Source of the DNA: Candidatus Cryptoclostridium obscurum
GTDB taxonomy: Bacteria; Bacillota; Dehalobacteriia; UBA7702
DNA length: 39,458 bases
Reading direction: 5' to 3'
NCBI GenBank assembly: GCA_904420535.1
Contig: CAJFVQ010000024.1
Location: 1 to 39,458, forward strand
The translations under genes and the position numbers were made by a program. The notes beneath the pieces are model-generated. The model made no database searches. It was given only the letters and a program-made list of their open reading frames with translations, and was not told where the DNA came from. Below are positions 8,168-16,045 of this stretch, in pieces. Each line of letters opens with the position of its first letter. Position 1 is the stretch's first letter.

Positions 8168-9135
8168 AAGAGGAAGCCAAGGTGCTTTCCTATTGGGGAC
8201 ACCGGGGAGATTTGAGCCGTTGTGGGAAAAATAGCTGGTTGATTAAAAAAGGGAGAGAAAAGTATCGCCTTTTACGGCGCGATGCGGGAGATGGTTTTGC
8301 CATGAGTGAAGCAGCAGTACGCTGCTATTTGGCAGATCGAGGATTTTCCTATCAACCACGTCTCTGCTTGGGAGAAGACGGCGCTGTTGCCAGACGTGAT
8401 AATAGCGAATATTTGTCAGAGCATTGGAGCGGTGCCGGCCGGTTTCCTTTTGATGATGGTTATCATGTGATCGAAGCCGCCCGTGTTCTAGGGGAATTTC
8501 GAAACATTATGATGGATTTTGATTGGCGTGAACATGGATTTCCTATAAAAGAAATGCTTCATCGTCCTCGACGCCTGGAACAGATGTTGGAAACAGGAGA
8601 GCATTGTCAAAGTTCCTTTCGCCACCTATTGCCCCAGGAGGAAATGGAGGATATTTTATCTCGGGGAAAGCGCAGCTTATCCGTACTTTCCGGTCCTCTT
8701 TATGAAAAAGTTTCGGGAAATATTTTGAGAAATGGAGGCGTTGCGTATCGTGCGATTCGGCGCCGCGGATTGATGCTTCACCATGGAGAACCATTGCTTA
8801 CAGATTTTTCCAGACTTTCCGAGGACTTGCCTGTGGTTGATTTATGGCAGCTTCTACGCCGCTATTTTTCTTATGAAGGAAGCCGCGGTGAAGTTATCCA
8901 ATCAGCCATTACTGCCTATGAAGCGCCGTGCCCTCTATCGATAGAAGAAAAAAATATATTGATTCAGTTGTTGTGCTTTCCTTATGTGTTGTTGCGGAAT
9001 TTGGAGCGTTTGGAAAAAGATAAGGCAAACGACCGCTTACGCCGTGAGACGGTTCATATTTTACGAGCGGAGCATTTTCACAAAAATTTCTATCGAGAAC
9101 TGGAAAAGGAGGGGAGCTATGAAAATTGCCATTGA
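8164..9135 (+). CDS. CotS-related protein lacking catalytic residues (probable pseudokinase)
   Basis: A 323-residue relative of the preceding gene; the alignment is clearest at TDFSRLSEDLPVVDLWQLLRR against IDFDYCARDLPLVDLMRLMKR. Aligned back from D214, the upstream loop HYDVAARN becomes YRAIRRRG (195-202). The catalytic His, catalytic Asp and metal-binding Asn are replaced by Y195, A197 and G202. Only the DFD-type Asp (D214) remains. The fold is probably kept for structure or binding. It starts at ATG 8164 with GGAGGTGG upstream and overlaps the cotS stop, and it overlaps the next gene by 17 bases. It is full length with no internal stop, so loss of catalysis looks selected rather than random. 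Confidence 0.75.
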   Translation: MKEEAKVLSYWGHRGDLSRCGKNSWLIKKGREKYRLLRRDAGDGFAMSEAAVRCYLADRGFSYQPRLCLGEDGAVARRDNSEYLSEHWSGAGRFPFDDGYHVIEAARVLGEFRNIMMDFDWREHGFPIKEMLHRPRRLEQMLETGEHCQSSFRHLLPQEEMEDILSRGKRSLSVLSGPLYEKVSGNILRNGGVAYRAIRRRGLMLHHGEPLLTDFSRLSEDLPVVDLWQLLRRYFSYEGSRGEVIQSAITAYEAPCPLSIEEKNILIQLLCFPYVLLRNLERLEKDKANDRLRRETVHILRAEHFHKNFYRELEKEGSYENCH

Positions 9136-10255
9136 CGGACGGGGAGCCTTCCATTACCGTGGTACGGGGATTGGCACGTACACTTGGCGCCTGATTGATG
9201 CGTTGGAGCATGGGATGTATTTTGATACTCCCGAGGATCATCTGCGTGTCTTCTTTCCCGGTGAAGAGTATCGCGGGATTACCATTCAAGATCAATCTCC
9301 CGCGTTTCCTCATCATGGCGGCGATTTATGGCGAGACTATTTTTTGGATCATGCGTTACATCAGGAGGGAATTGAACTTTACCACGTACCGCAAAATGGC
9401 ATTGGTTTGCCCAAAAAAAAGCAGTGTTTGGAAACAGTCACTATTCACGATATGATTCCCTATGTGTTCCCGGAGACCGTAGGAAAAGGCTATCTGAAAG
9501 AATTTTTAGGGGAAATGCCTAAAATTATGGAACGGTGTGATGGTATCATTACGGTATCTCAATGTTCCAAAAAAGATATTTTACGGCTGTTTGATTATCC
9601 GGAAGATCGCATTACAGTGATTGCGGAAGCTGCGGAACCCATTTATCATCCCATACCCAAAGAAAAGGCCAAAGCGCACCTTAGGGACCATTATGGTCTT
9701 ATGGGCGACTATATTATTTATGTGGGCGGTTATGGAATCCGCAAAAATGTGAAAGCTCTTCTAGTGGCGTTGTCTTTATTGAAACATGAAGAAAATCATC
9801 GTATTCAACTGGTGCTCCCGGGAAAGCGGCATCGTGATTTTGACCAGTTGGAACAGTTGGCCGAAGCCTTGAAGATTGGTGATAGAGTGGTATTTCCCGG
9901 TTTTCTCCCGGTAGAAGAATTGCCATATTTTTATGGAGGTGCAGAGTTGATGATTTATCCTTCTATGTATGAGGGGTTCGGCCTTCCTCCTTTGGAAGCT
10001 ATGGCTATGGGCATTCCTGTTTTGGCTGCCAAATCTTCTTCGCTGCCTGAAGTCCTGGGAGATGCCGCTGTCTACTTCGACCCTTTGGACAGTCTAGAAC
10101 TGGCGGAATACATTCATGCCCTATTGCGATGTGAAGGGAAACGTCGCCTCATGGGGGAACAGGGATTGGCCCGGGCAAAAGAGTTTTCTTGGCAGCGAAA
10201 TGCGGAGGAAACCGTAGCTTTTTGGCGTCGCATTATGGAGATAGGCGCGCGATGA
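9119..10255 (+). CDS. cotSA: CotSA-like GT4 family glycosyltransferase
   Basis: A 378-residue GT-B glycosyltransferase of family GT4. The N-terminal acceptor domain starts [19 protein letters not shown], a glycine-rich opening typical of the group. The donor domain carries [24 protein letters not shown] and the nucleotide-sugar motif [21 protein letters not shown]. The ATG at 9119 follows GGAGGGGAG. Position after two CotS-type genes suggests it glycosylates a spore coat or surface component, as proposed for Bacillus CotSA. It is the last gene of a three-gene operon closed by a terminator. Confidence 0.85.
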   Translation: MKIAIDGRGAFHYRGTGIGTYTWRLIDALEHGMYFDTPEDHLRVFFPGEEYRGITIQDQSPAFPHHGGDLWRDYFLDHALHQEGIELYHVPQNGIGLPKKKQCLETVTIHDMIPYVFPETVGKGYLKEFLGEMPKIMERCDGIITVSQCSKKDILRLFDYPEDRITVIAEAAEPIYHPIPKEKAKAHLRDHYGLMGDYIIYVGGYGIRKNVKALLVALSLLKHEENHRIQLVLPGKRHRDFDQLEQLAEALKIGDRVVFPGFLPVEELPYFYGGAELMIYPSMYEGFGLPPLEAMAMGIPVLAAKSSSLPEVLGDAAVYFDPLDSLELAEYIHALLRCEGKRRLMGEQGLARAKEFSWQRNAEETVAFWRRIMEIGAR

Positions 10256-10272
10256 TTGATTCATAAAAATTC

Positions 10273-10303
10273 GGGAGCATCCAATTTTAGGTTGGATGCT
10301 CCC
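10273..10303. terminator. Shared terminator between convergent genes
   Basis: A 12-bp stem (GGGAGCATCCAA with TTGGATGCTCCC) and a 7-base loop, between the glycosyltransferase (plus) and the DUF554 gene (minus). The T-tract is better on the minus side (GAATTTTTATG). Confidence 0.85.
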
Positions 10304-10309
10304 AAATAT

Positions 10310-10990
10310 TTATGAAAAAAATTTTTTGATGAGGAACCAAATCACAGGGATGAGAAGAGAGGGTAGTAAATTCATGGTTTTGCAATCTTTAATCCCGAGA
10401 ATCGAAAGACCAGAACTGGCAATTAATATACCGCCTACGATGGAAAGCTCTGTCATTAATTCTGTGGAAATCACCGCTCCTAAAAGACTGGCGATCAGAT
10501 AGATCGCGCCTTGCCAGCAAAAGAGAATGCCAGCGGCAATGGCAATCCCAATGCCATAGGCGGAGGCAAACACCATGGATGTCACGAAATCCAATGTGGC
10601 ATTGGTGAATAAGAAGGTATGATCGCCGTGGAGCGCACTCTCAATGGGACCCAAAATGGAAAGAGTACCGATGCAAAAAATCAGTGTGGCAGTGGACAGT
10701 CCCTGTCCCAGATCTGAAGACGAAAACCGTTTTGATAATCGTTGAAAGCGCCCTTCTATGTCGATGATGGTGCCTATAAGGCTGCCTGCGGCAAGGCTGA
10801 TAATAAATAATACTGGGTATTCACTGTCGGGTAAGTGATTGACAATGGCATTGATTCCCAATGCCGTTGCTGCCAATCCCATGGCCGTAAATAATGCGCC
10901 CTTATATTCTTCTTTGATTCCTTTTTTGGCAATACTACCGATAAAGCTTCCCAATAAAATGGTGGCGGTGTTGACAATGGTACCGATCAT
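10310..10990 (-). CDS. DUF554 family membrane protein
   Basis: A 226-residue protein with about six or seven hydrophobic segments, matching the DUF554 (YdfK/YqgA) family. Typical features are the opening MIGTIVNTATILLGSFIG, the LGINAI region and a TLDFVTSMVFASAYGIGIA segment. The ATG at 10990 has AAGGAGA upstream; the longer open frame runs into the promoter. The function of the family is not established, and transport is a common guess. It lies behind a MerR-type promoter and directly downstream of a MerR-family gene, so its expression is probably inducible by a small molecule. Confidence 0.82.
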   Translation of the reverse strand: MIGTIVNTATILLGSFIGSIAKKGIKEEYKGALFTAMGLAATALGINAIVNHLPDSEYPVLFIISLAAGSLIGTIIDIEGRFQRLSKRFSSSDLGQGLSTATLIFCIGTLSILGPIESALHGDHTFLFTNATLDFVTSMVFASAYGIGIAIAAGILFCWQGAIYLIASLLGAVISTELMTELSIVGGILIASSGLSILGIKDCKTMNLLPSLLIPVIWFLIKKFFS

Positions 10991-11018
10991 ATGATTATCT
11001 CCTTTTTTCTTTCTTAAA

Positions 11019-11049
11019 AAAATAAACCCTCTAGTAGCTAGAGAGTCAA
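11019..11049 (-). promoter_or_regulatory. MerR-type promoter and operator for the DUF554 gene
   Basis: On the minus strand, TTGACT (11049-11044) and TATTTT (11024-11019) are 19 bases apart. This overlong spacer is the hallmark of MerR-activated promoters. It holds a near-perfect dyad, ACCCTCTAG-TAG-CTAGAGAGT on the plus strand (11026-11046). The -35 element overlaps the stop codon of the MerR-family gene. Confidence 0.8.
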
Positions 11050-11873
11050 GATGTTTTTTGAAAGGGAAGCTGAATTTCTGTAACAAATTGATTGGGATCA
11101 TTGGTGATTCCATAGTCGATCAGGGTGATCTCCACAGAATCGCCGCAGAGCATGTAATGATTTTGATGGAAATATTCTAAAAGTTGGCGGTAGTAACGAT
11201 TTGCTTCGGTATGTTTTCCCCGGAAGCGAATGACGGCATAATCTCCTTCTCGTATAAAACTATGGATACCTGCTGCTTCTGGGAACTCCTCATCTTCCAG
11301 GAGAACAAAAATGGCGGAAAAATTCTTATAGTCTCCCAAAAGAATTTGCTGTTGGTCCATGGATACGCCCACATCACCTAAAAACATTAATCCTTCCAGA
11401 TCATTGGCGCGTTCCAACTGACGGATGGGATACTCCAGATCATCTTCAATGGGAATGGACTGTCTGAGAATTGCTGCTTTGCGCGGCGGAAGATGAATCT
11501 CATGAATTTCATAGAGGGGAGCGTTGAGGGCATCATCAATCTGATGAAGGCGGCGTTGTATTTTTTTCCCAATGCGGTGGAATTCCTGAATGCGATTTTG
11601 AATTTCCCTTTGCTGTTCTCTGAGAAGCGATTTTAGAGTATCTGTTTCTTTTCGATCGAAGAAATGAGCAACGCGATCCAATGGCATATCGAGAGCACGC
11701 AGATATTTGATGGTATTCATTCGTTCGAACTGTTTGGTGGAGTAATAGCGGTAGCCACTATTATCATCCCGCCATTCCGGCTTTAATAAGCCGATTTCGT
11801 CATAATAGCGAAGGGTGCGGATATTGGTTTGAAACAGCTTTGCCATTTCACCAATGGAAAATAGCTCTCTCAT
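11046..11873 (-). CDS. MerR-family regulator with GyrI-like ligand domain (BmrR type)
   Basis: A 275-residue transcription activator. The N-terminal winged helix carries FSIGEMAKLF, TLRYYDEIGLLKP and SGYRYYS. A coiled coil follows (about 80-115), then a C-terminal GyrI-like effector-binding domain (about 125-272), ending ITNDPNQFVTEIQLPFQ as in BmrR-like multidrug sensors. The ATG at 11873 follows AAGGAGG by seven bases. Its stop lies in a MerR-type operator, so the regulator and the DUF554 gene form a likely sensor-target pair. Members of this group bind lipophilic cations or drugs; the ligand here is unknown. Confidence 0.88.
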   Translation of the reverse strand: MRELFSIGEMAKLFQTNIRTLRYYDEIGLLKPEWRDDNSGYRYYSTKQFERMNTIKYLRALDMPLDRVAHFFDRKETDTLKSLLREQQREIQNRIQEFHRIGKKIQRRLHQIDDALNAPLYEIHEIHLPPRKAAILRQSIPIEDDLEYPIRQLERANDLEGLMFLGDVGVSMDQQQILLGDYKNFSAIFVLLEDEEFPEAAGIHSFIREGDYAVIRFRGKHTEANRYYRQLLEYFHQNHYMLCGDSVEITLIDYGITNDPNQFVTEIQLPFQKTS

Positions 11874-11923
11874 CAATTGCCTCCTTTGTGGAAATCATCT
11901 GGAAAACAAGACTTATAAAAATG

Positions 11924-11957
11924 CTGTTGTCATCTTTTCTGTTGACAACAGTTTTTT
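11924..11957. terminator. Hairpin with T-tracts on both sides, in the merR-like leader
   Basis: A 9-bp stem (CTGTTGTCA with TGACAACAG) and a 10-base loop. It is followed by TTTTTT on the plus strand and CATTTTTA on the minus strand. On the minus strand it lies in the leader of the MerR-family gene, where it could act as an attenuator. Confidence 0.55.
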
Positions 11958-12042
11958 ATTGGCGCGTGCACATCCATAAGGACTCTTCGCACCAAATCTG
12001 TCATTGGATTCAGCATTTCTCAAAGTTGTGTTTTGTCAAGTG

Positions 12043-12071
12043 ATAGTATCAGGTTCTGCGAAAAAAGTCAA
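12043..12071 (-). promoter_or_regulatory. Candidate promoter for the MerR-family gene
   Basis: Minus strand TTGACT (12071-12066), a 17-base spacer and TACTAT (12048-12043). It would give a leader of about 160 bases that includes the hairpin at 11924-11951. Confidence 0.4.
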
Positions 12072-12196
12072 GGGCTGAACTATTTTCTCTAGGCAGTATG
12101 GAACGACACCGAAAATAAATATCTAAAACCCCAAGACAGAAATCATTCTAGTGTTTGACCTGATTTTAGAGTTTTGATCTAAATCATAGTACGTAA

Positions 12197-12232
12197 TTTC
12201 TGCCGAATTTTAAGCGTCAAAATTTTCAGAAA
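12197..12232. promoter_or_regulatory. Candidate activator-binding inverted repeat
   Basis: Nested inverted repeats TTTCTG...CAGAAA and AATTTT...AAAATT lie 90-125 bases upstream of the sigma-54 promoter, the usual distance for enhancer sites. A second, looser repeat (GATTTTAGA...TCTAAATC) lies just upstream near 12163-12186. No other function is evident in 12072-12196. Confidence 0.35.
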
Positions 12233-12320
12233 ATAGCCAAAATTTTTGCTGAATATTGTTTTAAATGCTTTTGAGGAGAATCGAAAAGGCCTTAAGCTGG
12301 CAATTTTTAGGATGTATGAT

Positions 12321-12338
12321 TTGGCACGATTTTTGCTA
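12321..12338 (+). promoter_or_regulatory. Sigma-54 (-24/-12) promoter
   Basis: TTGGCACGATTTTTGCTA has the invariant GG (12323-12324) and GC (12335-12336) exactly ten bases apart and matches TGGCAC-N5-TTGC fully. It lies about 110 bases before the flavoprotein start. The operon is followed by a gene for a sigma-54 activator. Confidence 0.9.
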
Positions 12339-12370
12339 TATGGAATAAATCATAGGATACATATGACGTG

Positions 12371-12421
12371 GAAAGGAGGAATGTGCGTGACCTAAGTAAA
12401 ATGCCCTGTTGCAAATAGTGT
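12371..12421 (+). promoter_or_regulatory. Extra ribosome site and tiny frames in the operon leader
   Basis: GAAAGGAGGA (12371-12380) precedes very short frames (GTG ACC TAA at 12387, ATG CCC TGT TGC AAA TAG at 12401). The real flavoprotein site, AAAGGAGG, follows at about 12438. This could be a leader peptide or a relic. Confidence 0.3.
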
Positions 12422-12449
12422 AGATGATCATGTTCGTAAAGGAGGAATT

Positions 12450-14195
12450 ATGTTAAAAGCAGATGTCGTAATTATTGGAAGCGAAGGCGCCGGAGCACGC
12501 GCCGCGATTGAGGTCGCTCGCCATGGTGTAAAACCGTTGGTTTTGACGAAGGGTCCCATTGGGAAAAGTGGAGCCACCATTACGGCAATGGCCGATTTTG
12601 AGGTTGATTCCCGCAGTGCAAAAGAAGTGTTGGGACTGAATGGCGATATAAGAGACAGTCAAGAGAAATTTTTTGAGGACACGCTGATTAGCGGCGGTTA
12701 CCTGAACAATCAAAAGATGTTGGAACGCCATGTAACTGAAATTCCCGCCATTGCCAAAGAGATGATTGATAAAGGTATGAAAGTGGAAAAAGATCTCGAC
12801 AAAGCAGCCGGTCAATCTTATCCCAGAAGCGTTATCACCACTGGTCACGAATTTATGAAGCCTTTGATCAAAATGTGTAAAGAAGAGAATGTGGCGGTAT
12901 ACGAATACTTTATGGCGACAGATCTGGTAAAGAAGGATGGAAAGATTGTTGGTGTTGTCGGCCTTGATCTGTCCACCGGGGAATTTGTAGAAATCAGCAC
13001 AAAGGCTGTAGTTTTGGCAACCGGCGGCGGTATGCAGATCTACCCCTATTCTACCGCACCGGATGAACTGACCGGAGACGGACATGCCATGGCCTTCCGC
13101 GCCGGAGCATCGTTCATTGATATTGAGATGGTGCAATTTATGGGTGGAACAATGATTGCTCCTCCCGCCGTAGAAGGACAAGGGTTTGGTTATGCGTTAT
13201 GCGCTGATTTAAATTCCATGGATTGTTGGATGCTGAATAAGTTTGGTACCCGCTTCATGGCAGAAAAGGATCCTGTCCACAAAGAACACGTTACCAGAGA
13301 TAAACTTGCTGTCGGTATGATGACAGAAGTCTTTGAGGGAAGAGGCACGCCCAATGGCGGCATCTATGTATCCGTATCGCATCTTCCGGATCAGATTATC
13401 GATCATTATCCCGCAGCGAAAAATGTGCCCTATCTTTCCAAAGATTGGGATTTTATGGGCTTCAATTATAAACAGATCATGGAAGAGGCCAAACGAGGGA
13501 AGGCATTGGAAATGGCCGTTGCCAGTCATTTTTTCTGTGGCGGGATCAAAATTGATGAAACAGGTTCGACAGGAATTCCCGGATTTTATGCAGCGGGAGA
13601 AGTTACCGGAGGAACTGAAGGCGGCAACCGTATTAGCGGAAACGCATTGACTCAGGTTTTGGTGCAAGGGAAAGATGCCGGAGCTTCGGCGGCGGAATAT
13701 GCCAAGAAGGCAAGTTTTGAAGAACTTCCTAAAGATATGGGACAATATAAGGATCGTGTTTTGAGCCCGATCTCCAGGGAAGGAAGCGAATCCTCCTTTG
13801 AATTGCGCAAACGCCTGCAAAAGCTATGTTGGGACAATATGTGTGTAGTCAGAACCGAAGAGTCTTTGCTATACGTAATCAGCGAGCTTCAAAAGTTCAA
13901 AGAAATTCTGCCCCACATCGGAATTCGTGCAAAAAACAGAGTGTATAACCGAGAATGGGTCGACGCGCTACAACTGGAAAGCTTGATTACCGTTGCCGAG
14001 CTGGTGGCGACCGGCGCATTACAACGAAAGGAAAGTCGCTGTGTGCATTATCGCCAAGATTTCCCGGTGGCCGACTATCAGAATTATAGCATGAATAATA
14101 TTCTAGAAAATGATAACGGAAAAATTTCCGCTCATTTTGAACCCTGTGTCGTAACATCAATTTCTATTCCTAAGGAGGCTCCCAAAAATGAGTGA
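12450..14195 (+). CDS. FrdA/SdhA-like FAD-dependent oxidoreductase, non-canonical active site
   Basis: A 581-residue flavoprotein of the succinate dehydrogenase/fumarate reductase superfamily. The FAD motif is VVIIGSEGAGARAAIEVA, and the C-terminal FAD segment GFYAAGEVTGGTEGGNRISG is well kept. Of the known fumarate-site residues, equivalents of Arg287 (VTRDKLA), His355 (ASHFFCGG) and Arg390 (GNRISGNAL) appear present. The VQ(F/Y)HPT motif with His232 is replaced by VQFMGGT. The covalent-FAD His is also absent (KSGAT in place of SHT), as in non-covalent relatives such as L-aspartate oxidase. It starts at ATG 12450 after AAAGGAGG and overlaps the ferredoxin-like gene by eight bases, so the two probably form one enzyme. 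The substrate is probably not succinate or fumarate. Confidence 0.85.
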   Translation: MLKADVVIIGSEGAGARAAIEVARHGVKPLVLTKGPIGKSGATITAMADFEVDSRSAKEVLGLNGDIRDSQEKFFEDTLISGGYLNNQKMLERHVTEIPAIAKEMIDKGMKVEKDLDKAAGQSYPRSVITTGHEFMKPLIKMCKEENVAVYEYFMATDLVKKDGKIVGVVGLDLSTGEFVEISTKAVVLATGGGMQIYPYSTAPDELTGDGHAMAFRAGASFIDIEMVQFMGGTMIAPPAVEGQGFGYALCADLNSMDCWMLNKFGTRFMAEKDPVHKEHVTRDKLAVGMMTEVFEGRGTPNGGIYVSVSHLPDQIIDHYPAAKNVPYLSKDWDFMGFNYKQIMEEAKRGKALEMAVASHFFCGGIKIDETGSTGIPGFYAAGEVTGGTEGGNRISGNALTQVLVQGKDAGASAAEYAKKASFEELPKDMGQYKDRVLSPISREGSESSFELRKRLQKLCWDNMCVVRTEESLLYVISELQKFKEILPHIGIRAKNRVYNREWVDALQLESLITVAELVATGALQRKESRCVHYRQDFPVADYQNYSMNNILENDNGKISAHFEPCVVTSISIPKEAPKNE

Positions 14196-14523
14196 TAAAA
14201 AGATCGTAAAACTTAAGGTATTCCGGTTTGATCCCGCCATCGATCAGGAACCGCATTATGATATTTTTGAAGTAGAGACCCAAACAGGGTACAGCATCTA
14301 TAATGCTTTGGAATATATTGCGGAAAATCTCGACTCAACATTAGCCTATTATGCTTCATGCAGAATTGGGGCATGCAATGGCTGTGTAGCTCGAGTAAAC
14401 GGTAAAGTTGTGCGGACTTGTACCACAATATTGACTGATGATATCACAGTGGAACCGGTAAATAAGGATAAAGTACTGAAGGATCTGGTTTTGAAATGTG
14501 CCCCATTGCCGGAAGTTATGTAA
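14188..14523 (+). CDS. Stand-alone [2Fe-2S] subunit (SdhB/FrdB N-terminal domain)
   Basis: A 111-residue protein equal to the plant-ferredoxin-like N-terminal domain of succinate dehydrogenase iron-sulfur subunits. It has the cluster motif SCRIGACNGCVARVNGKVVRTC, i.e. C-x4-C-x2-C-x11-C, and the opening KIVKLKVFRFDP. The C-terminal half with the 4Fe-4S and 3Fe-4S clusters is missing, and no second iron-sulfur gene is nearby. It therefore passes electrons between the flavoprotein and an unknown partner, possibly a soluble carrier. Its ATG at 14188 follows AAGGAGG inside the end of the flavoprotein gene. Confidence 0.87.
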   Translation: MSDKKIVKLKVFRFDPAIDQEPHYDIFEVETQTGYSIYNALEYIAENLDSTLAYYASCRIGACNGCVARVNGKVVRTCTTILTDDITVEPVNKDKVLKDLVLKCAPLPEVM

Positions 14524-14541
14524 TGGTCAGGAGGTGTTCTT

Positions 14542-16008
14542 ATGGGCCAAAATCAAACATCAACAAAAAAAAGTAGGTTGATCCGAACACCGAGGAAACT
14601 GAGCGTTGCGGAGACATATATCACGATTGCTTTTATGCTCTGTGCCCTGATCGTTTTATATGCCATCGTTGGTTGGGATCTTAAAATTACGTTATTGCTG
14701 GTATTGGCATTTAATGTATTTATGGGATGGCGCATTGGAACCCCTTTTAAAACAATGGAAAAATACATCGGCGATCGTATTGGCAGTTTGGGATTCTTTA
14801 TGCTGGTATTGTTGGGAATTGGTTTTCTCATGGCAACGTGTATTTGTTCCGGTACCATTCCCGTTTTAATTTCTTGGTTGGTACAATGTGTTTCTCCCTC
14901 CATTGTTTTATTGCTGTGTCTGATTTTGCCAAGCATATTGTCGGTGGCTGTGATTTCCAGCTTTGCCACTTTGGGAACTTTGGGGATCATTATGTTTAGC
15001 GTTGCAACTATGTGCGGAGTTCCGCCGGGCCTGGCCGCAGCGGCTTGTATCTGCGGTGCAAATTTTGGACAATACTTCTCTCCTTTAGGAGATACGACGA
15101 ATCTTTGCGCCCAAGTCAATGGCATCAGTATCCAACGATTCATGAAAGGTTTTAGCATTCCCTTTGGAATTTCCTTTGTGATTACGGCTATTGTGTTCTT
15201 CATTCTTGGAAATATGTATGTCAGTGGCTCCGGAACAGGCAGCGATATCGCGGTTATTACCGATTGGGTACATGCGAATTTCAATACCAGCGTACTGGTG
15301 CTGCTTCCCTTTGTTGTGGCAATTGTGTTAGCGTTGTTGAAGGTACATGCCATTATTTTGATTTATGGCACCGGTGTTACTGCTATGATTCTCGGCTTTA
15401 CCTTGCAAGGTTTTGGTGTTGTCGATTGTATTAATGCAGCTTATAACGGTTTTTCCACTGATATTATGATGCCGGGAGTGGAAATTCCCGAAGCGGTTTC
15501 AAGTCTGCTGAATCGCGGCGGTATTTACAGCATGGCCGACGGTATTGTCTTTTTCCTGATTATGCTGGCCTGTATTGCCGTATTAGATGCCATCGGTGTC
15601 TTTGATGTATTGAAAGAGTCGATGTTTAAAAAACCTGGTACAGCAGGAGTTATGACGTTGAAAGCATCGATTTGCAGCTTCGTTTTTGCCATTGTTGCCT
15701 GTGAGACCTATACTACGGTCATGCTCAGTTCCGAGGTAATTAAGCGCCCCATAGAAGCTGCCGGCTATGATCCGACGAAGGCAGCCAATATATCAATTGC
15801 TATGGGGCAACTGACCTCATATTTATGTCCCTGGTCTTTTTTGGCGATTTATATGGCGGCGATCTGCGGCGTATCGGTTTTAGATTTTGCACCCTATGCC
15901 GTGCTGTTCTGGATTTTACCCATCGTAATTATCGTATTGAGTTTTCTGGGAATCGGCAATAAAAAATTGCAGACCGTCAAAGCCGAGGTTCCTCAGGGAG
16001 AATTGTAA
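14542..16008 (+). CDS. NhaC-family Na+/H+ antiporter-like transporter
   Basis: A 488-residue membrane protein with about twelve hydrophobic segments of the NhaC family. Typical motifs are CGANFGQYFSPLGDTTNLCA and SYLCPWSFLAIYMAAI, matching the S/C-P-L-(G/S)-D-(S/T) and PW regions of the family. The ATG at 14542 follows CAGGAGGTG, 18 bases after the ferredoxin-like gene. Members exchange Na+ for H+ or, in divergent clades, organic anions (for example malate for lactate). In this operon it may export a product or recycle Na+ brought in by the next transporter; both are inferences. Confidence 0.85.
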   Translation: MGQNQTSTKKSRLIRTPRKLSVAETYITIAFMLCALIVLYAIVGWDLKITLLLVLAFNVFMGWRIGTPFKTMEKYIGDRIGSLGFFMLVLLGIGFLMATCICSGTIPVLISWLVQCVSPSIVLLLCLILPSILSVAVISSFATLGTLGIIMFSVATMCGVPPGLAAAACICGANFGQYFSPLGDTTNLCAQVNGISIQRFMKGFSIPFGISFVITAIVFFILGNMYVSGSGTGSDIAVITDWVHANFNTSVLVLLPFVVAIVLALLKVHAIILIYGTGVTAMILGFTLQGFGVVDCINAAYNGFSTDIMMPGVEIPEAVSSLLNRGGIYSMADGIVFFLIMLACIAVLDAIGVFDVLKESMFKKPGTAGVMTLKASICSFVFAIVACETYTTVMLSSEVIKRPIEAAGYDPTKAANISIAMGQLTSYLCPWSFLAIYMAAICGVSVLDFAPYAVLFWILPIVIIVLSFLGIGNKKLQTVKAEVPQGEL

Positions 16009-16045
16009 AATCGATTGACTTTCTTTAAAAATCGTTAAAATCGAT

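Noticed and set aside
8164-9135. Treating the second CotS-like gene as a decayed pseudogene
   Set aside because: It is full length, has a good start, overlaps both neighbours and keeps the C-terminal family motifs. Pseudokinase fits better.
12450-14523. Naming the pair as fumarate reductase FrdAB
   Set aside because: The HPT substrate motif and the C-terminal iron-sulfur domain of FrdB are missing, so the name would overstate the evidence.
14553-15353. 266-codon minus-strand frame opposite the NhaC gene
   Set aside because: Antisense shadow of hydrophobic codons, rich in Pro/Thr/Lys, with no family features.
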